Assembly (NCBI GenBank): GCA_910587765.1
Contig: CAJUNR010000001.1
Span: 62,001-126,000 of the forward strand
DNA from: an uncultured Lachnospiraceae bacterium
GTDB lineage: Bacteria > Bacillota > Clostridia > Lachnospirales > Lachnospiraceae
Reading direction: 5' to 3'
Length of the DNA: 64,000 nt
Shown here: positions 26,501 through 34,613 of the stretch, piece by piece
Position numbering within the stretch: position 1 is the first letter of the stretch
How the letters are laid out: the number at the start of each line of letters is the position of its first letter
Program-made: the position numbers and the translations under genes
Notes under the pieces: generated by a model
Database searches by the model: none
Seen by the model: only the letters and a program-made list of their open reading frames with translations
Told to the model about the DNA's origin: nothing

Positions 26501-28686
26501 GCGTCCGGGTCTTTTCCGGTCCACCGGCATCGCTCCAGATTGTTTCCCAGCAGTTCGTCCGCATCCCACGCCGTCTTATAAGAGCGTTCGCGGTTTTCCT
26601 CGATCAGGCTGTTTAACGCCTTCAGCACGCGGATGCACTCGCCCTCCCCGTAGACAAACAGAGACGAGGCCTCTTTTCCATCCACTTCCATCGGCGGCAG
26701 AACCCACTCTTTCCCTACCTCATAAAAACCGTAGCCCGGCGTCTGCAGAATATCCTGCGCCTCGCTGGAATCTCCGGTCAGCTCTTTTAACAGTACCTGT
26801 TCCGGCCCGGTCGTCCCGGCAAAATCCGCCAGATACGGCGTTACCAGCGCAAAGTCCGGCGACTGTTCCTTCTTCATCTGCAGCGCGAGGTCCAGCGCCC
26901 CCAGATGGCATTCTTCGGATTTGGCGGCCAACAGCCTCCCGATGGATTCTGCAAGCTGCGCAGGCGGCTGCTTCTTCAGAAGCGCCAGCGTTCCGGCGCG
27001 TCCTTTTTTATACTTTAAATTCTGCTCGACCTTCCGGTAATCCTCCGCCGTAAGCGCAAGATCGTCCGCCAGCTTATACGCCGTCCTGCAGGTATCTTCC
27101 TCCGGATTGTGCATCAGGTCAAAGAGAACCTCCCGCCGCACCTTCGACACCGGACGATAGAGGAGCACGCGCGCCGCGGTGAGCCGGTTCCAGGTCCCGT
27201 ACCGGCTCCCCTGTCCGATCGTCGGAATCAACTTTGCCGCCTCGTCCAGCAGCGCATCCTCCTGCAGTATCCAGGCAATCAGGCACATGCGCACCGCCAG
27301 ATCCGACGGAGTCAGGCTTACCTCATGCCATGGGAAAATACAGGGAGAAAGCACGAGCCCCTTTTTCGGAAGCCTTTTCAGAATGTCCTTTAAGACCGCA
27401 TACAGCTCTTCCGCCTCTTCCCGGCTGTCGAAAAGCACGGTCGGTTCCATCTTTTTCGGTTCTGTGACGGCAGCGTCCCGCGCAAAATAATAACCTTTGT
27501 TCTCTTCCCTTACCAGAGACATCAGATGGCTTCCGGACTGATCCAGAAAGCCGGTCATAAAGCACGCCGCAAGCTCCAGATCGTCCGAACATTCCCGGAT
27601 CACGTCTTTTGTGGCCTGCATTTTCAGGCTTTCCTTCTGCAGGGAAGGGATAAAATAAGAAGCGGTCATCCTCTGATTTTTTGTGCCGCACTTCGCCAGA
27701 CGCTGCACGGCCTCCACCGCGTCTTCGGCCCGGTAAAAGCCCAGCGCCCACAGCGCACAGCTGATGGCCACGGAATCATTCGACGCAAGCTGCTCGTTCC
27801 GGAAATTTTCGTCCCGCAGGCAGCCCCCCATCAGGCGCAGCAGCTTTTCCGAGATTCGATCAATACTTTTTTCGTTGAAAATCCCAATCCAGGTACTGAC
27901 CGCCCGTTTGACGGAAGAATAGCGAATGAGATCATTCTCCTCAATCACGGAAAACAGATGCAGAAACGCCTCCGGCCGTCCGGCATCCATCGTCTCGCAT
28001 ACGGCCTGTCTGGCTCCCTCCTGCAGCCTCGCCGCAAGCAGGAATTTGCCGAGAATTTCATACAGCTCCCGGTTTTTGGACATCACGATGCCCCGGATCA
28101 GCTCGTAACTGACCATGGACGTATTTCCCTCCCCCAGGAGGATATCCTTGACCGCCTGTATGGTCTTCTCATTTCCAAGGTCGATCTGCGCCGCCAGAAT
28201 CCCCGCGTAGGCAAAGTATTCCGTCCGCGCATGGTCCAGGATTTCCGGCTCCGCGCCTCCGGTCAGCAGGTCCGAGAGCGGCGCGCCGTAAAATTTCAGA
28301 CGCGTATACGCCCGGAACAGTCCGATACTCGCTTCCACAAACGGCGCATAACTCTCCGAACGCACGCTCCTTCTGTGCCATCCGGCCGTCATCTGGAACT
28401 GGTTCATCTGATCGAGCGCATAGTAAAATTCTTCGTGCTGTTCTTTGGGAATGCAGGCGTGGAGCAGAGCCGCAAACCGGTCCTGATACAATTCATGCAG
28501 GGTCCTGCAGGTACCGTCCTCCAAAAGTTCCCGCATCCATGTACAGGTATCCCGCGGAATGCTGTGATAATGGACGGAAGGAAGCAGCGTTTTTTCCTGC
28601 TCGGAGACGCCGGCGGCATCCCGTTTTGTCTGTGCGATCCAGTCCTCGCTCAGCTTTCTTCTGGTCTGGTATGTAAATTCGGCCAT
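23533..28686 (-). CDS. Giant DUF4132 domain protein
   Basis: 1717 residues, one of the largest proteins here, predicted soluble and intracellular (no signal peptide or membrane helix). The first 1300 residues are helical repeat-like; a basic/acidic coiled-coil-like stretch is near 1190-1290 (DKEELKAEISAKRNKDLL). The C-terminal 400 residues carry the DUF4132 core: PLLIAHPFDFYREGHWSEYQ, KQPF/RQPFKQVFRELYVKLP, RRWVADYDDGLQKVYYKENI, and a last conserved block with SVAHAGGVDPEASHSTVEMR and HLGSGVVHQMGNAMLHVV. Start ATG 28686 has AAGGAGG upstream. Co-directional with the SMI1/KNR4 gene. Biochemical function unknown for the family. Confidence 0.85.
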   Translation of the reverse strand: MAEFTYQTRRKLSEDWIAQTKRDAAGVSEQEKTLLPSVHYHSIPRDTCTWMRELLEDGTCRTLHELYQDRFAALLHACIPKEQHEEFYYALDQMNQFQMTAGWHRRSVRSESYAPFVEASIGLFRAYTRLKFYGAPLSDLLTGGAEPEILDHARTEYFAYAGILAAQIDLGNEKTIQAVKDILLGEGNTSMVSYELIRGIVMSKNRELYEILGKFLLAARLQEGARQAVCETMDAGRPEAFLHLFSVIEENDLIRYSSVKRAVSTWIGIFNEKSIDRISEKLLRLMGGCLRDENFRNEQLASNDSVAISCALWALGFYRAEDAVEAVQRLAKCGTKNQRMTASYFIPSLQKESLKMQATKDVIRECSDDLELAACFMTGFLDQSGSHLMSLVREENKGYYFARDAAVTEPKKMEPTVLFDSREEAEELYAVLKDILKRLPKKGLVLSPCIFPWHEVSLTPSDLAVRMCLIAWILQEDALLDEAAKLIPTIGQGSRYGTWNRLTAARVLLYRPVSKVRREVLFDLMHNPEEDTCRTAYKLADDLALTAEDYRKVEQNLKYKKGRAGTLALLKKQPPAQLAESIGRLLAAKSEECHLGALDLALQMKKEQSPDFALVTPYLADFAGTTGPEQVLLKELTGDSSEAQDILQTPGYGFYEVGKEWVLPPMEVDGKEASSLFVYGEGECIRVLKALNSLIEENRERSYKTAWDADELLGNNLERCRWTGKDPDATPLDSYPFRELWEDFYQKEIKTPELLMEIALYQECRANRGGYERNLPLYEKVFGGGPKKKAPFTDLVQGLRYGAQARTVLDTLFSEYVPDALKARFGLCGTAALLSVLDDSNDFYTVSEKRYNGEIVTYTRRAADLPIFKSMRLWLSRADEKDWASAFTLRFRLQQYYLDQRKREQLAPHQSLYDMYLFLADYVRCYVRGYWDKDLFYKAVFDFSSPGGLLEPVSIVEQKGAVTSRNARIGALNAFFGYEAITPVDGKFRFDQIGAEMPAMELAHEIYREMVPGVLKVELKRGEQPTPFSGWIGNIKVIYGIDYMIQILTALGKEPLSRGYSYYASSTEKRRVLSHLLKVSMPKEEETAADLAKALNGTDITKKRLAELAMYAEQWIPMLEDYFAVPGFSGACYYFMAHTSEHFDDHITSVIARYTPLSPEELHDGAFDLNWFFESYEMVGEKMFKLLYDAAKYSSTGAAHGRARKYADAALGKKDKEELKAEISAKRNKDLLMSLGLLPLPSEKAEREEELLDRYQFIQKYKKESRQFGAQRRASEGRAAELALRNLSVNAGFTDVTRLVLRMESKLVENASSCFTWQSVDGADGVELMIAVDETGKSALQCRKDGRALKSVPARLKKNEQVLKMQEMNKALKDQYSRTRQMLEQAMEDRTAFEAWELLELFRNPVAAPILKPLLVIPERAARTEAPAPGFLTEDGILDYQGKLTTVRPEEPLLIAHPFDFYREGHWSEYQKLLFEKQLRQPFKQVFRELYVKLPEELEKGESMLFSGNQIQPQKTVGALRGRRWVADYDDGLQKVYYKENIVARIYAMADWFSPGDIEAPTLEWVVFLDRKTGKTMKMREIPDIIYSEVMRDVDLAVSVAHAGGVDPEASHSTVEMRRAIVECNLALFGVKNVKVDGNFAVIKGKLGEYTVHLGSGVVHQMGNAMLHVVPVHSQHRGRIFLPFVDEDPKTAEIMSKILLFAEDTKIKDPGILGQIR

Positions 28687-28768
28687 GGTATTGATTTCCT
28701 CCTTCTGTATTGCTTTCCTGCTTGTTTCTGCGCGTTTCTATTTCAAAAACCTTTCTTTTCTATCTCTG

Positions 28769-28797
28769 ATTATAAAAGATCGGCCCGCTGTACGCAA
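28769..28797 (-). promoter_or_regulatory. Promoter of the giant DUF4132 gene
   Basis: Minus strand: TTGCGT (28797-28792), 17-nt spacer, TATAAT (28774-28769), about 80 bases before the start codon. Good SigA -10, fair -35. Confidence 0.6.
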
Positions 28798-28840
28798 CGC
28801 ATATTTGCAGATTCATCTTCAGCCGGATTTTTATTTTTTG

Positions 28841-28869
28841 GGAACCTTTTGAGACTTTCTGCTATCATA
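28841..28869 (+). promoter_or_regulatory. ECF-type autoregulatory promoter
   Basis: GGAACC (28841-28846), 17-nt spacer, ATCATA (28864-28869), 41 bases before the ECF sigma gene. GGAACC/AAC-type -35 elements are characteristic of ECF sigma promoters, so the sigma factor probably drives its own operon. Confidence 0.55.
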
Positions 28870-28910
28870 AGAGACAGAAGCCGGCGGAATACAAAGTAAG
28901 GAGATGAGGC

Positions 28911-29384
28911 ATGACAGTCATAGATCATCAAACATTTGAAAAACAGATAAGGGAATCCATCCCGAATCTGTACCGACTTGCCTACGGCATCCTGCATAAC
29001 CGGGCGGACGCCGAGGATGCCGTCAGTGAGACGCTCCTGCGGGCATATGAAAAACTGCATACGCTGCGCAAGGCGGAACGTTTCCACGCATGGCTGACAC
29101 AGATCGCCGCCAATGAGGCCAGAAAAATCTACGCGGGAAACCGGAAGCATACGCCCATGGAAAATATGGAGCCCTATATGCCGGCTTTTCAGGACGATCA
29201 TCACGAGCTCTGGGATGTGGTGATGGAACTGGAATTATGCTACCGGGAGACGATTCTGTTATATTTCTATGAACGGCTCACCATCCCGGAGATCGCAAAG
29301 GCGCTCCGCGTCCCCCAGGGCACTGTAAAATCACGGCTTTCCAGAGGAAAAAAGCTGCTGCGTGAAAAATTATCAGATCACTGA
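28911..29384 (+). CDS. ECF-type RNA polymerase sigma factor
   Basis: 157 residues with the two-domain ECF layout: region 2 (LYRLAYGILHNRADAEDAVS, AERFHAWLTQIAANEARK) and region 4 (CYRETILLYFYERLTIPEIA then VPQGTVKSRLSRGKKLLREK helix-turn-helix). AAGGAGATG precedes the ATG. The next gene, 20 bases downstream, encodes a membrane protein that is likely its anti-sigma partner. The target genes are unknown; the self-promoter upstream is a first candidate. Confidence 0.93.
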   Translation: MTVIDHQTFEKQIRESIPNLYRLAYGILHNRADAEDAVSETLLRAYEKLHTLRKAERFHAWLTQIAANEARKIYAGNRKHTPMENMEPYMPAFQDDHHELWDVVMELELCYRETILLYFYERLTIPEIAKALRVPQGTVKSRLSRGKKLLREKLSDH

Positions 29385-29404
29385 TCAGAAGAAAGGAGTT
29401 TACA

Positions 29405-30955
29405 ATGAAAAAAATAACCGACCCGTTTGAACAAAAACTGTTTCAGATGGCAGCGCAGGAAAAAATGATCGTTCCGGATACCCTATACTCAAAAGCGGAG
29501 TTCCCGCCTGACCGGCTGTCAAAACGGCGCTCCGCGCCTCTCATGAACTGGAAAAGGGCGCTGGTTCTTGCGGCCGCACTGACCGTCCTCTGTTCCGCTA
29601 CCGTCATGGCGGCAGTCAGCGCGGTGCGGCAGCGGATGGAAGCCATGAACGAGCAGGAAATAGAGGATTATTTCGTACAGCTCCATGCCGGCAGAGCGGG
29701 CGCCGACCATTACAGCCGCCTGCTCACCGACGGCGAGCAGACACGGATGGAAGCGCTCCGGCAGTCCTATGAAGAAGCGGGCGTCTTTCCCGAAAAAGCG
29801 CTCGCCATGATTGCAAATGCGGAGGAATACAGAGGAAAAGGAATTGCATTTTCCGCAGACAGCTCCACCTTTTTCCTGCCGGAAGGAACCATGAGCGACG
29901 AAGAACTGCTGCAGATTATTGATTTTCAGCAGCGGAGATCATACAGCCTTCAGACCATGAATGAAAAGATTGCCGCCGGCGAAACCGCATTTCCGGAACA
30001 GCAGATCCGGCAGGAATCCGCTTCGGCGGACGAAAACGGCAGAGCGGACCAAAGGGCAGCCATTCCCTATACCGGAGATCTGGAGATCCGGGAGATTGCC
30101 GCCGGACAGGAGGATCTGTTCCTCATGGGAAAAAACGCGGTTCACCGCATGACGGCCGGAAGCGGCGATTCCGAACTGTTTTTCGACGATTTTGGCACGG
30201 ATACTTTGATCAGTGCGCTTTATGAAGATCAAAAAGGAACGGTTTATCTCGCCCTGAATGAGCGGGCGGAGGATACGGAAGAAGCGGGCATCACGATCGC
30301 CGGCGGACGGTACCGGCCGTCGCTCTGGATCCTGAGTGCCGACGGCACTGTGGAAAGGAAAGTGGACCTGACCGCTCTTCCCCTTGACGGAAATGACCAT
30401 GTGAGCATCGTCCGCAGCCTGGTTGCGGACGAACAGGGCCGGCTCTATGTACGTGCGGCCGGCGTCAGTCACGCGCTGCTGATCGTTCTGGACCGCCAGG
30501 GAAATTATGTGAAAAGCATCACCTCAGACACTTACGCCTCCCATGATATGGGCGGTCTCTGCGTCGGCACGGACGGCCGTATCTACACGCAGATACAAAA
30601 CGGCAGTCAGATGGGAATCGCAGCCGTCGACCCGCAAGAGGGAACGCTGGACGAAGTCTTCATGGACATTGTACCGGAAGGAACGGTCATGCTGGATGTG
30701 ATTGCCCCCGTATCCGACCGCGATTTTGTATTCTGGGGATACGACGGAATCTTTACCTACCATCTCGGCGACTCCGAAGCCGACTGCGTCCTGCCCGCTT
30801 ATGAAGCCCCGTTTGCATGGGAAAACGTTCCCTGCTGCGCGCTCCCCGGCGGCAGGCTCGTGTTTGCAGACTGCTCGGAATACCGGACGGAAGGCGAAGA
30901 AGTATTCCGCATTCCGGAACAGGTCCGTTTTCATTATCTGTCCGCCGCGCAATGA
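29405..30955 (+). CDS. Membrane-anchored beta-propeller protein, probable anti-sigma partner
   Basis: 516 residues. Residues 1-48 are cytoplasmic (DPFEQKLFQMAAQEKMIVPD, in the place where an anti-sigma domain would be), 50-72 a membrane helix (RALVLAAALTVLCSATVMAA), then an outside domain with a helical part (70-210) and, from about 225, WD/NHL-like beta-propeller blades: each has the form G.ddslis.ly.dqkGtvylalne or DEQGRLYVRA, and LYVRAAGVSHALLIVLDRQG. No zinc anti-sigma motif is seen. Position directly after an ECF gene and the topology argue for a receptor-type anti-sigma factor. The ligand is unknown. A strong terminator follows. Confidence 0.65.
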   Translation: MKKITDPFEQKLFQMAAQEKMIVPDTLYSKAEFPPDRLSKRRSAPLMNWKRALVLAAALTVLCSATVMAAVSAVRQRMEAMNEQEIEDYFVQLHAGRAGADHYSRLLTDGEQTRMEALRQSYEEAGVFPEKALAMIANAEEYRGKGIAFSADSSTFFLPEGTMSDEELLQIIDFQQRRSYSLQTMNEKIAAGETAFPEQQIRQESASADENGRADQRAAIPYTGDLEIREIAAGQEDLFLMGKNAVHRMTAGSGDSELFFDDFGTDTLISALYEDQKGTVYLALNERAEDTEEAGITIAGGRYRPSLWILSADGTVERKVDLTALPLDGNDHVSIVRSLVADEQGRLYVRAAGVSHALLIVLDRQGNYVKSITSDTYASHDMGGLCVGTDGRIYTQIQNGSQMGIAAVDPQEGTLDEVFMDIVPEGTVMLDVIAPVSDRDFVFWGYDGIFTYHLGDSEADCVLPAYEAPFAWENVPCCALPGGRLVFADCSEYRTEGEEVFRIPEQVRFHYLSAAQ

Positions 30956-30973
30956 GCCGCATTCTCTAACTTT

Positions 30974-31008
30974 GTTCAGGACCACCCCTGTAGGGGGTGA
31001 TCCTGAAC
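30974..31008 (+). terminator. Intrinsic terminator after the ECF operon
   Basis: 15-16 bp stem (GTTCAGGACCACCCC / GGGGGTGATCCTGAAC, one mismatch) with a 4-base loop, followed by CTGTTTTCTG. It may work in both directions, also closing the minus-strand ABC permease gene that ends at 31088. Confidence 0.8.
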
Positions 31009-31087
31009 CTGTTTTCTGCTGTTTGACTTTCTCCGACGCCTGTCGCAGCCGCTGAAGATCATTATCTATCGCTGTCGGCTGGTTCAA

Positions 31088-32425
31088 TTACTTTAGCGGC
31101 CTCCCATCAGAGGGATATAGATACCGTCTGCTCACAGCGCTTACAATTCCAAAATAGCAAAAATAAAAAACTACAATGCACGCCCCAAACTCACCCGTTA
31201 ATTTGAGCAGAATATGACGCAGAGAAACCGGCAATACTGCGTTCATTTTTCCATTCAGCAACGGCACGCAGAATAAGAGAATCAGGAAAGCCATTATCAT
31301 TGGTAAGGTCAATTTCATTGCTGTCTGCTGATGCACAAGTCCTGCTATCTGCTGATCACTTTTTCCCATGCAGCGCATGATCTGATTGTTTTTTGAATTT
31401 TGCCTGACCTCCATCATCTGCTGCAAAGATAATATCGAAAAATAAATGACCAGAAACACGATACAGATACTTATTTGCGCAGTTCCCATCCACTGGCGCT
31501 CAGCCGTATCAAAAAGCTGAAATTCCGGCTGCAGCATCAACCTTCCGGTCACAAACGAACACCCGGAAAACAAAAAGCAGATACAAAAAACAGCATTGAC
31601 CACAGCAGCCGTTTTGAAATTGGATGTGATATTTGCCATAATATACAGCCTGTCTTTTTGATAGATCCGAACGGATTTCATTCGCCTGTGCGCATAGAAA
31701 CAGCCAAACACCCATTTGTAAAAAGCAAAAACAGAGATCAGCAAAGGGACTGCCATAACAGATACGGGATAAACGATGTAAATTCCCGGCAAAAAAACAA
31801 TACTACAAACACAGCCAAGGAAACACACAAAACACAAACAGAAAATAACGCCCCATTTTTTATAATTTCCTGTATTTTTTACGCCCTGATTGCGGTTTCT
31901 TTCATACATCAGCTCCCTGATTTGCAGCTTGTCCAGGCGCTGCTTCAAGCGAAAAGAACACACGGTTTCAATAAAGCCAAAAAACAGAAACGTATAGAAC
32001 ATACTTTTACCATAAAGGAATCCGCAATGTTTTATTTCGTGCAGCGGCTCACGGAAATACCAAAATCCATAGATGGAAAAACCTACGGTTGTTCCTGCCA
32101 TACAGCAGCAAAAGCCAATCAGCAGGACTTCACACAGGAACAGCCGGGTCAGTCTCTTTTTTTCCATACCCAATAACAAATAGCTTGCAAATTCCTTTGC
32201 CCGCTGCTTTAACATGAAAGTATCTATAAATCCGACTAAAACGATTTGAATGGCTGCAATCAACAATGGCAGCGAAATCACTTGAAAACCGGCGGATTCT
32301 CCTATAATGGCGATACAATTGGATACCTCTATCACCGCCAAAAGGACGGTCATGGTAACGACATATAAAAGATAATTGATAAAAGACCGCCTGGCATTAC
32401 GGATTGACAGCTTCAAGTACATCAT
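31088..32425 (-). CDS. FtsX/BceB-like ABC transporter permease
   Basis: 445 residues with about eight hydrophobic helices: two near 15-70, three between 95 and 160, and further ones near 195-240, 280-300 and 325-430. YLKLSIRNARRSFINYLLYV at the N-terminus and FMLKQRAKEFASYLLLGMEK after the second helix are the standard signature of BceB-type permeases (LMIKQRKKEFGLYxxLG). Shorter than full BceB proteins (about 640 residues) and without their large extracellular domain. It overlaps the upstream ATPase gene by 29 bases, so the two form one exporter, perhaps for antimicrobial peptides. Codon use is AT-rich relative to the flanks. Confidence 0.82.
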   Translation of the reverse strand: MMYLKLSIRNARRSFINYLLYVVTMTVLLAVIEVSNCIAIIGESAGFQVISLPLLIAAIQIVLVGFIDTFMLKQRAKEFASYLLLGMEKKRLTRLFLCEVLLIGFCCCMAGTTVGFSIYGFWYFREPLHEIKHCGFLYGKSMFYTFLFFGFIETVCSFRLKQRLDKLQIRELMYERNRNQGVKNTGNYKKWGVIFCLCFVCFLGCVCSIVFLPGIYIVYPVSVMAVPLLISVFAFYKWVFGCFYAHRRMKSVRIYQKDRLYIMANITSNFKTAAVVNAVFCICFLFSGCSFVTGRLMLQPEFQLFDTAERQWMGTAQISICIVFLVIYFSILSLQQMMEVRQNSKNNQIMRCMGKSDQQIAGLVHQQTAMKLTLPMIMAFLILLFCVPLLNGKMNAVLPVSLRHILLKLTGEFGACIVVFYFCYFGIVSAVSRRYLYPSDGRPLK

Positions 32426-33494
32426 GGCTTTCTCCCTCGATCCATTGTATTTTCTTCAAAATGTCTGCGAAAAAGGTCTGTTTGCTTTCCTGTTCCCGGT
32501 TTAAGGACGTCTTTATTTCGCCGTCTTTCATAAACAAAATCCGGTCGCAATAACTGGCTGCCATGACATCATGCGTGACCATCAATATGGTTGCTCCGTA
32601 CTCTCTGCAAAGCATGGCAAGGGAATCCAAAAGCTGCCTGGCAGCGTGGGAATCCAACGCCCCGGTCGGCTCATCCGCCAGTATCATATCCGGATTTACC
32701 ACAATCGCACGGGCGCAGGCGCAACGCTGCCGCTGTCCTCCCGATACCTCATATGGAAATTTATCCAATATCGCCGATAAATCCAGCTTTTCAGATAAAC
32801 TTTGAATCATTGGGCGGATGCTTTCTTTGGGAACCTCTTTTATTGTCAAAGCAAGCGCGATATTTTCATAGATCGTCAAAGTTTCAAGTAAATTGTATTC
32901 CTGAAAAACGAAGCCTAAATGTCTGCGGCGAAATTCCGCGGCAGCTTCGTCCGGCAAATCCACGATATTCTGCCCGCTGATCCGTATCGTCCCATTTGTC
33001 GGCCTGTCTATCGTGGCGATTAAATGAAGCAACGTTGTTTTCCCGGAGCCGGAAGCTCCCATAATTCCCACAAAGCTTCCGTGCGGTATCTGAAAACTCA
33101 CGTCATTGACAGCTAATACAGAATTATTTTCTGTTTCGTAAAGCTTGGAAACACTTTCAACTTCCAAAACATTTTTGGGGGTTGTCTCACTTTCTTTTGA
33201 TTCCCATTGATCGTGCCCCAGCCAGTTTGTAATCACGTCCATAAGTACCTCGTCTGCTTTTTCTTTCAGCTTTTCTTCCGCGATGCACTCACCCGCGAAC
33301 AGTTCATTCAAAGTAATGTCTAAAAGAGTGCATAAAGGAACAAACAAAGACAAATCCGGCATAGATCGCCCGGTTTCCCATTTTGAAACAGCCTTATCGG
33401 TGATTTCCAGTTTTTCTGCCAACTGGCTTTGCGTGAAACCTTTTGCTTTCCGGCGTTCGGAAATAAAAGCTCCAATCTTCATTTGATTCATCAT
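32397..33494 (-). CDS. XRE helix-turn-helix / ABC ATPase fusion protein
   Basis: 365 residues with two domains not usually in one chain. Residues 6-62 are a Cro/C1-type HTH (GAFISERRKAKGFTQSQLAE, ITDKAVSKWETGRSMPDLSL). After a linker (70-108) comes a BceA/MacB-type ATPase: Walker A MGASGSGKTT near 145, Q-loop FVFQEYNLLETLT, signature VSGGQRQR, Walker B MILADEPTGALDS and the H-loop MVTHD. ATG 33494 has AGGAGGG upstream, and a 12-bp inverted repeat (33517-33546) lies just before it. The next gene is its permease. The fusion could couple transport state to transcription of its own operon. Confidence 0.9.
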   Translation of the reverse strand: MMNQMKIGAFISERRKAKGFTQSQLAEKLEITDKAVSKWETGRSMPDLSLFVPLCTLLDITLNELFAGECIAEEKLKEKADEVLMDVITNWLGHDQWESKESETTPKNVLEVESVSKLYETENNSVLAVNDVSFQIPHGSFVGIMGASGSGKTTLLHLIATIDRPTNGTIRISGQNIVDLPDEAAAEFRRRHLGFVFQEYNLLETLTIYENIALALTIKEVPKESIRPMIQSLSEKLDLSAILDKFPYEVSGGQRQRCACARAIVVNPDMILADEPTGALDSHAARQLLDSLAMLCREYGATILMVTHDVMAASYCDRILFMKDGEIKTSLNREQESKQTFFADILKKIQWIEGESHDVLEAVNP

Positions 33495-33516
33495 TCGGCC
33501 CTCCTGCCTGCGGTAT

Positions 33517-33546
33517 ATAATAGAATCCAGGACAGGATTCTATTAT
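33517..33546. promoter_or_regulatory. 12-bp inverted repeat, candidate operator of the XRE-ABC gene
   Basis: ATAATAGAATCC and its exact inverse GGATTCTATTAT are separated by six bases, 23 bases upstream of the XRE-ABC start codon. XRE proteins bind such dyads. A TATTAT within it could be the -10, so binding would block transcription. Confidence 0.6.
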
Positions 33547-33732
33547 CTAAATTCAATTATATAAATCCGGCATAAAAATGAACACCTACCAGCGGTAGAG
33601 TTGGATAAAATGGGACTTTTTCTGAATTGCTTTACATCTTCCTTCCGGAATGATACCATAAATGTATCTGTAAATATACCGTCCGACCGGATGTGCAGCA
33701 GAAATTACTATGGGAAATAAGGAGAAGAACGT

Positions 33733-34524
33733 ATGATCAAAATTGATATTGAAAAATGTGTCGGCTGCAAAGCCTGTGAACAGGACTGCCCCGGCAGAGC
33801 CATCAAAGTAGCAGACGGGAAAGCGGAATATGTCAAAAAATGTATCCTCTGCGGACATTGCGTCGCCATCTGTCCGGAACAGGCGGTCTCCATTCCGGAT
33901 TACGACATGGCGGACGTAGAGGAATATGATCCGCAGACGTTCCATCTGAACCCGGAGCACTATCTGCACGCCGTCAAATTCCGCAGAAGTGTCCGGGATT
34001 TCAAAAAGGAACCCATCTCCCGGGAAAAGCTGGAGCGGATTCTGAACGCCGGACGTTATACGGCCACCGCAAGGAACCTTCAGGACTGCCGTTTTATTCT
34101 TGTACAGGAACAGATGGATGAATTTCGCAGGCTGGTCTGGCAGGAGATGCCTCAGGTGCTGAATGCCCTCAAGGACACGGACCGGGCCTGGCACTATATG
34201 TTCTCCCGTTTCTATGAGAGATACCAGAAGGATCCGCACAATGACACGCTGCTCTTCAACTGCACTTCTTTTCTGGTCATCGGCGCGGAAAACCCGCTGG
34301 ACGGCGGTCTGGCCGCTTCCAACATCGAGAACATGGCCGTGGCGGAAGGCGCGGGCGCGCTGTACAGTGGCTATATGATGCGCATGATCGGCGAAAGCGC
34401 CGTACTGAAGGAATGGCTCGGACTGGAGGACCGGCAGATCGCATGCTGCATGCTGCTGGGATACCCCCGCAGAACCTACCGAAGAACGGCACCGCGCAGA
34501 AAAGCGGACATTATATGGAAATAA
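33733..34524 (+). CDS. Nitroreductase with N-terminal 2x[4Fe-4S] ferredoxin domain
   Basis: 263 residues. Residues 1-58 carry two cluster motifs, CVGCKACEQDCP and CILCGHCVAICP; residues 75-255 form an FMN nitroreductase domain (KFRRSVRDFKKEPISREKLE, ATARNLQDCRFILV, NIENMAVAEGAGALYSGYMM). Such fusions take electrons from ferredoxin-type carriers to reduce nitro, quinone or flavin substrates. AAGGAGAAG precedes the ATG. A perfect hairpin terminator follows. It is monocistronic. A second protein of this architecture lies at 42544-43434. Confidence 0.9.
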   Translation: MIKIDIEKCVGCKACEQDCPGRAIKVADGKAEYVKKCILCGHCVAICPEQAVSIPDYDMADVEEYDPQTFHLNPEHYLHAVKFRRSVRDFKKEPISREKLERILNAGRYTATARNLQDCRFILVQEQMDEFRRLVWQEMPQVLNALKDTDRAWHYMFSRFYERYQKDPHNDTLLFNCTSFLVIGAENPLDGGLAASNIENMAVAEGAGALYSGYMMRMIGESAVLKEWLGLEDRQIACCMLLGYPRRTYRRTAPRRKADIIWK

Positions 34525-34566
34525 GAGGAACGCCCCTCTGCCAACCGGAATTTCACGGATGTTTGC

Positions 34567-34594
34567 CTGCCCGGCGGTTTCGGCCGCCGGGCAG
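34567..34594 (+). terminator. Hairpin terminator between convergent genes
   Basis: Perfect 11-bp stem CTGCCCGGCGG / CCGCCGGGCAG with a 6-base loop, 42 bases after the nitroreductase stop and 20 bases before the stop of the convergent ATPase gene. No U-tract on the plus strand, so termination strength is uncertain. Confidence 0.65.
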
Positions 34595-34613
34595 AAAACA
34601 ATGCCGGACAGGA

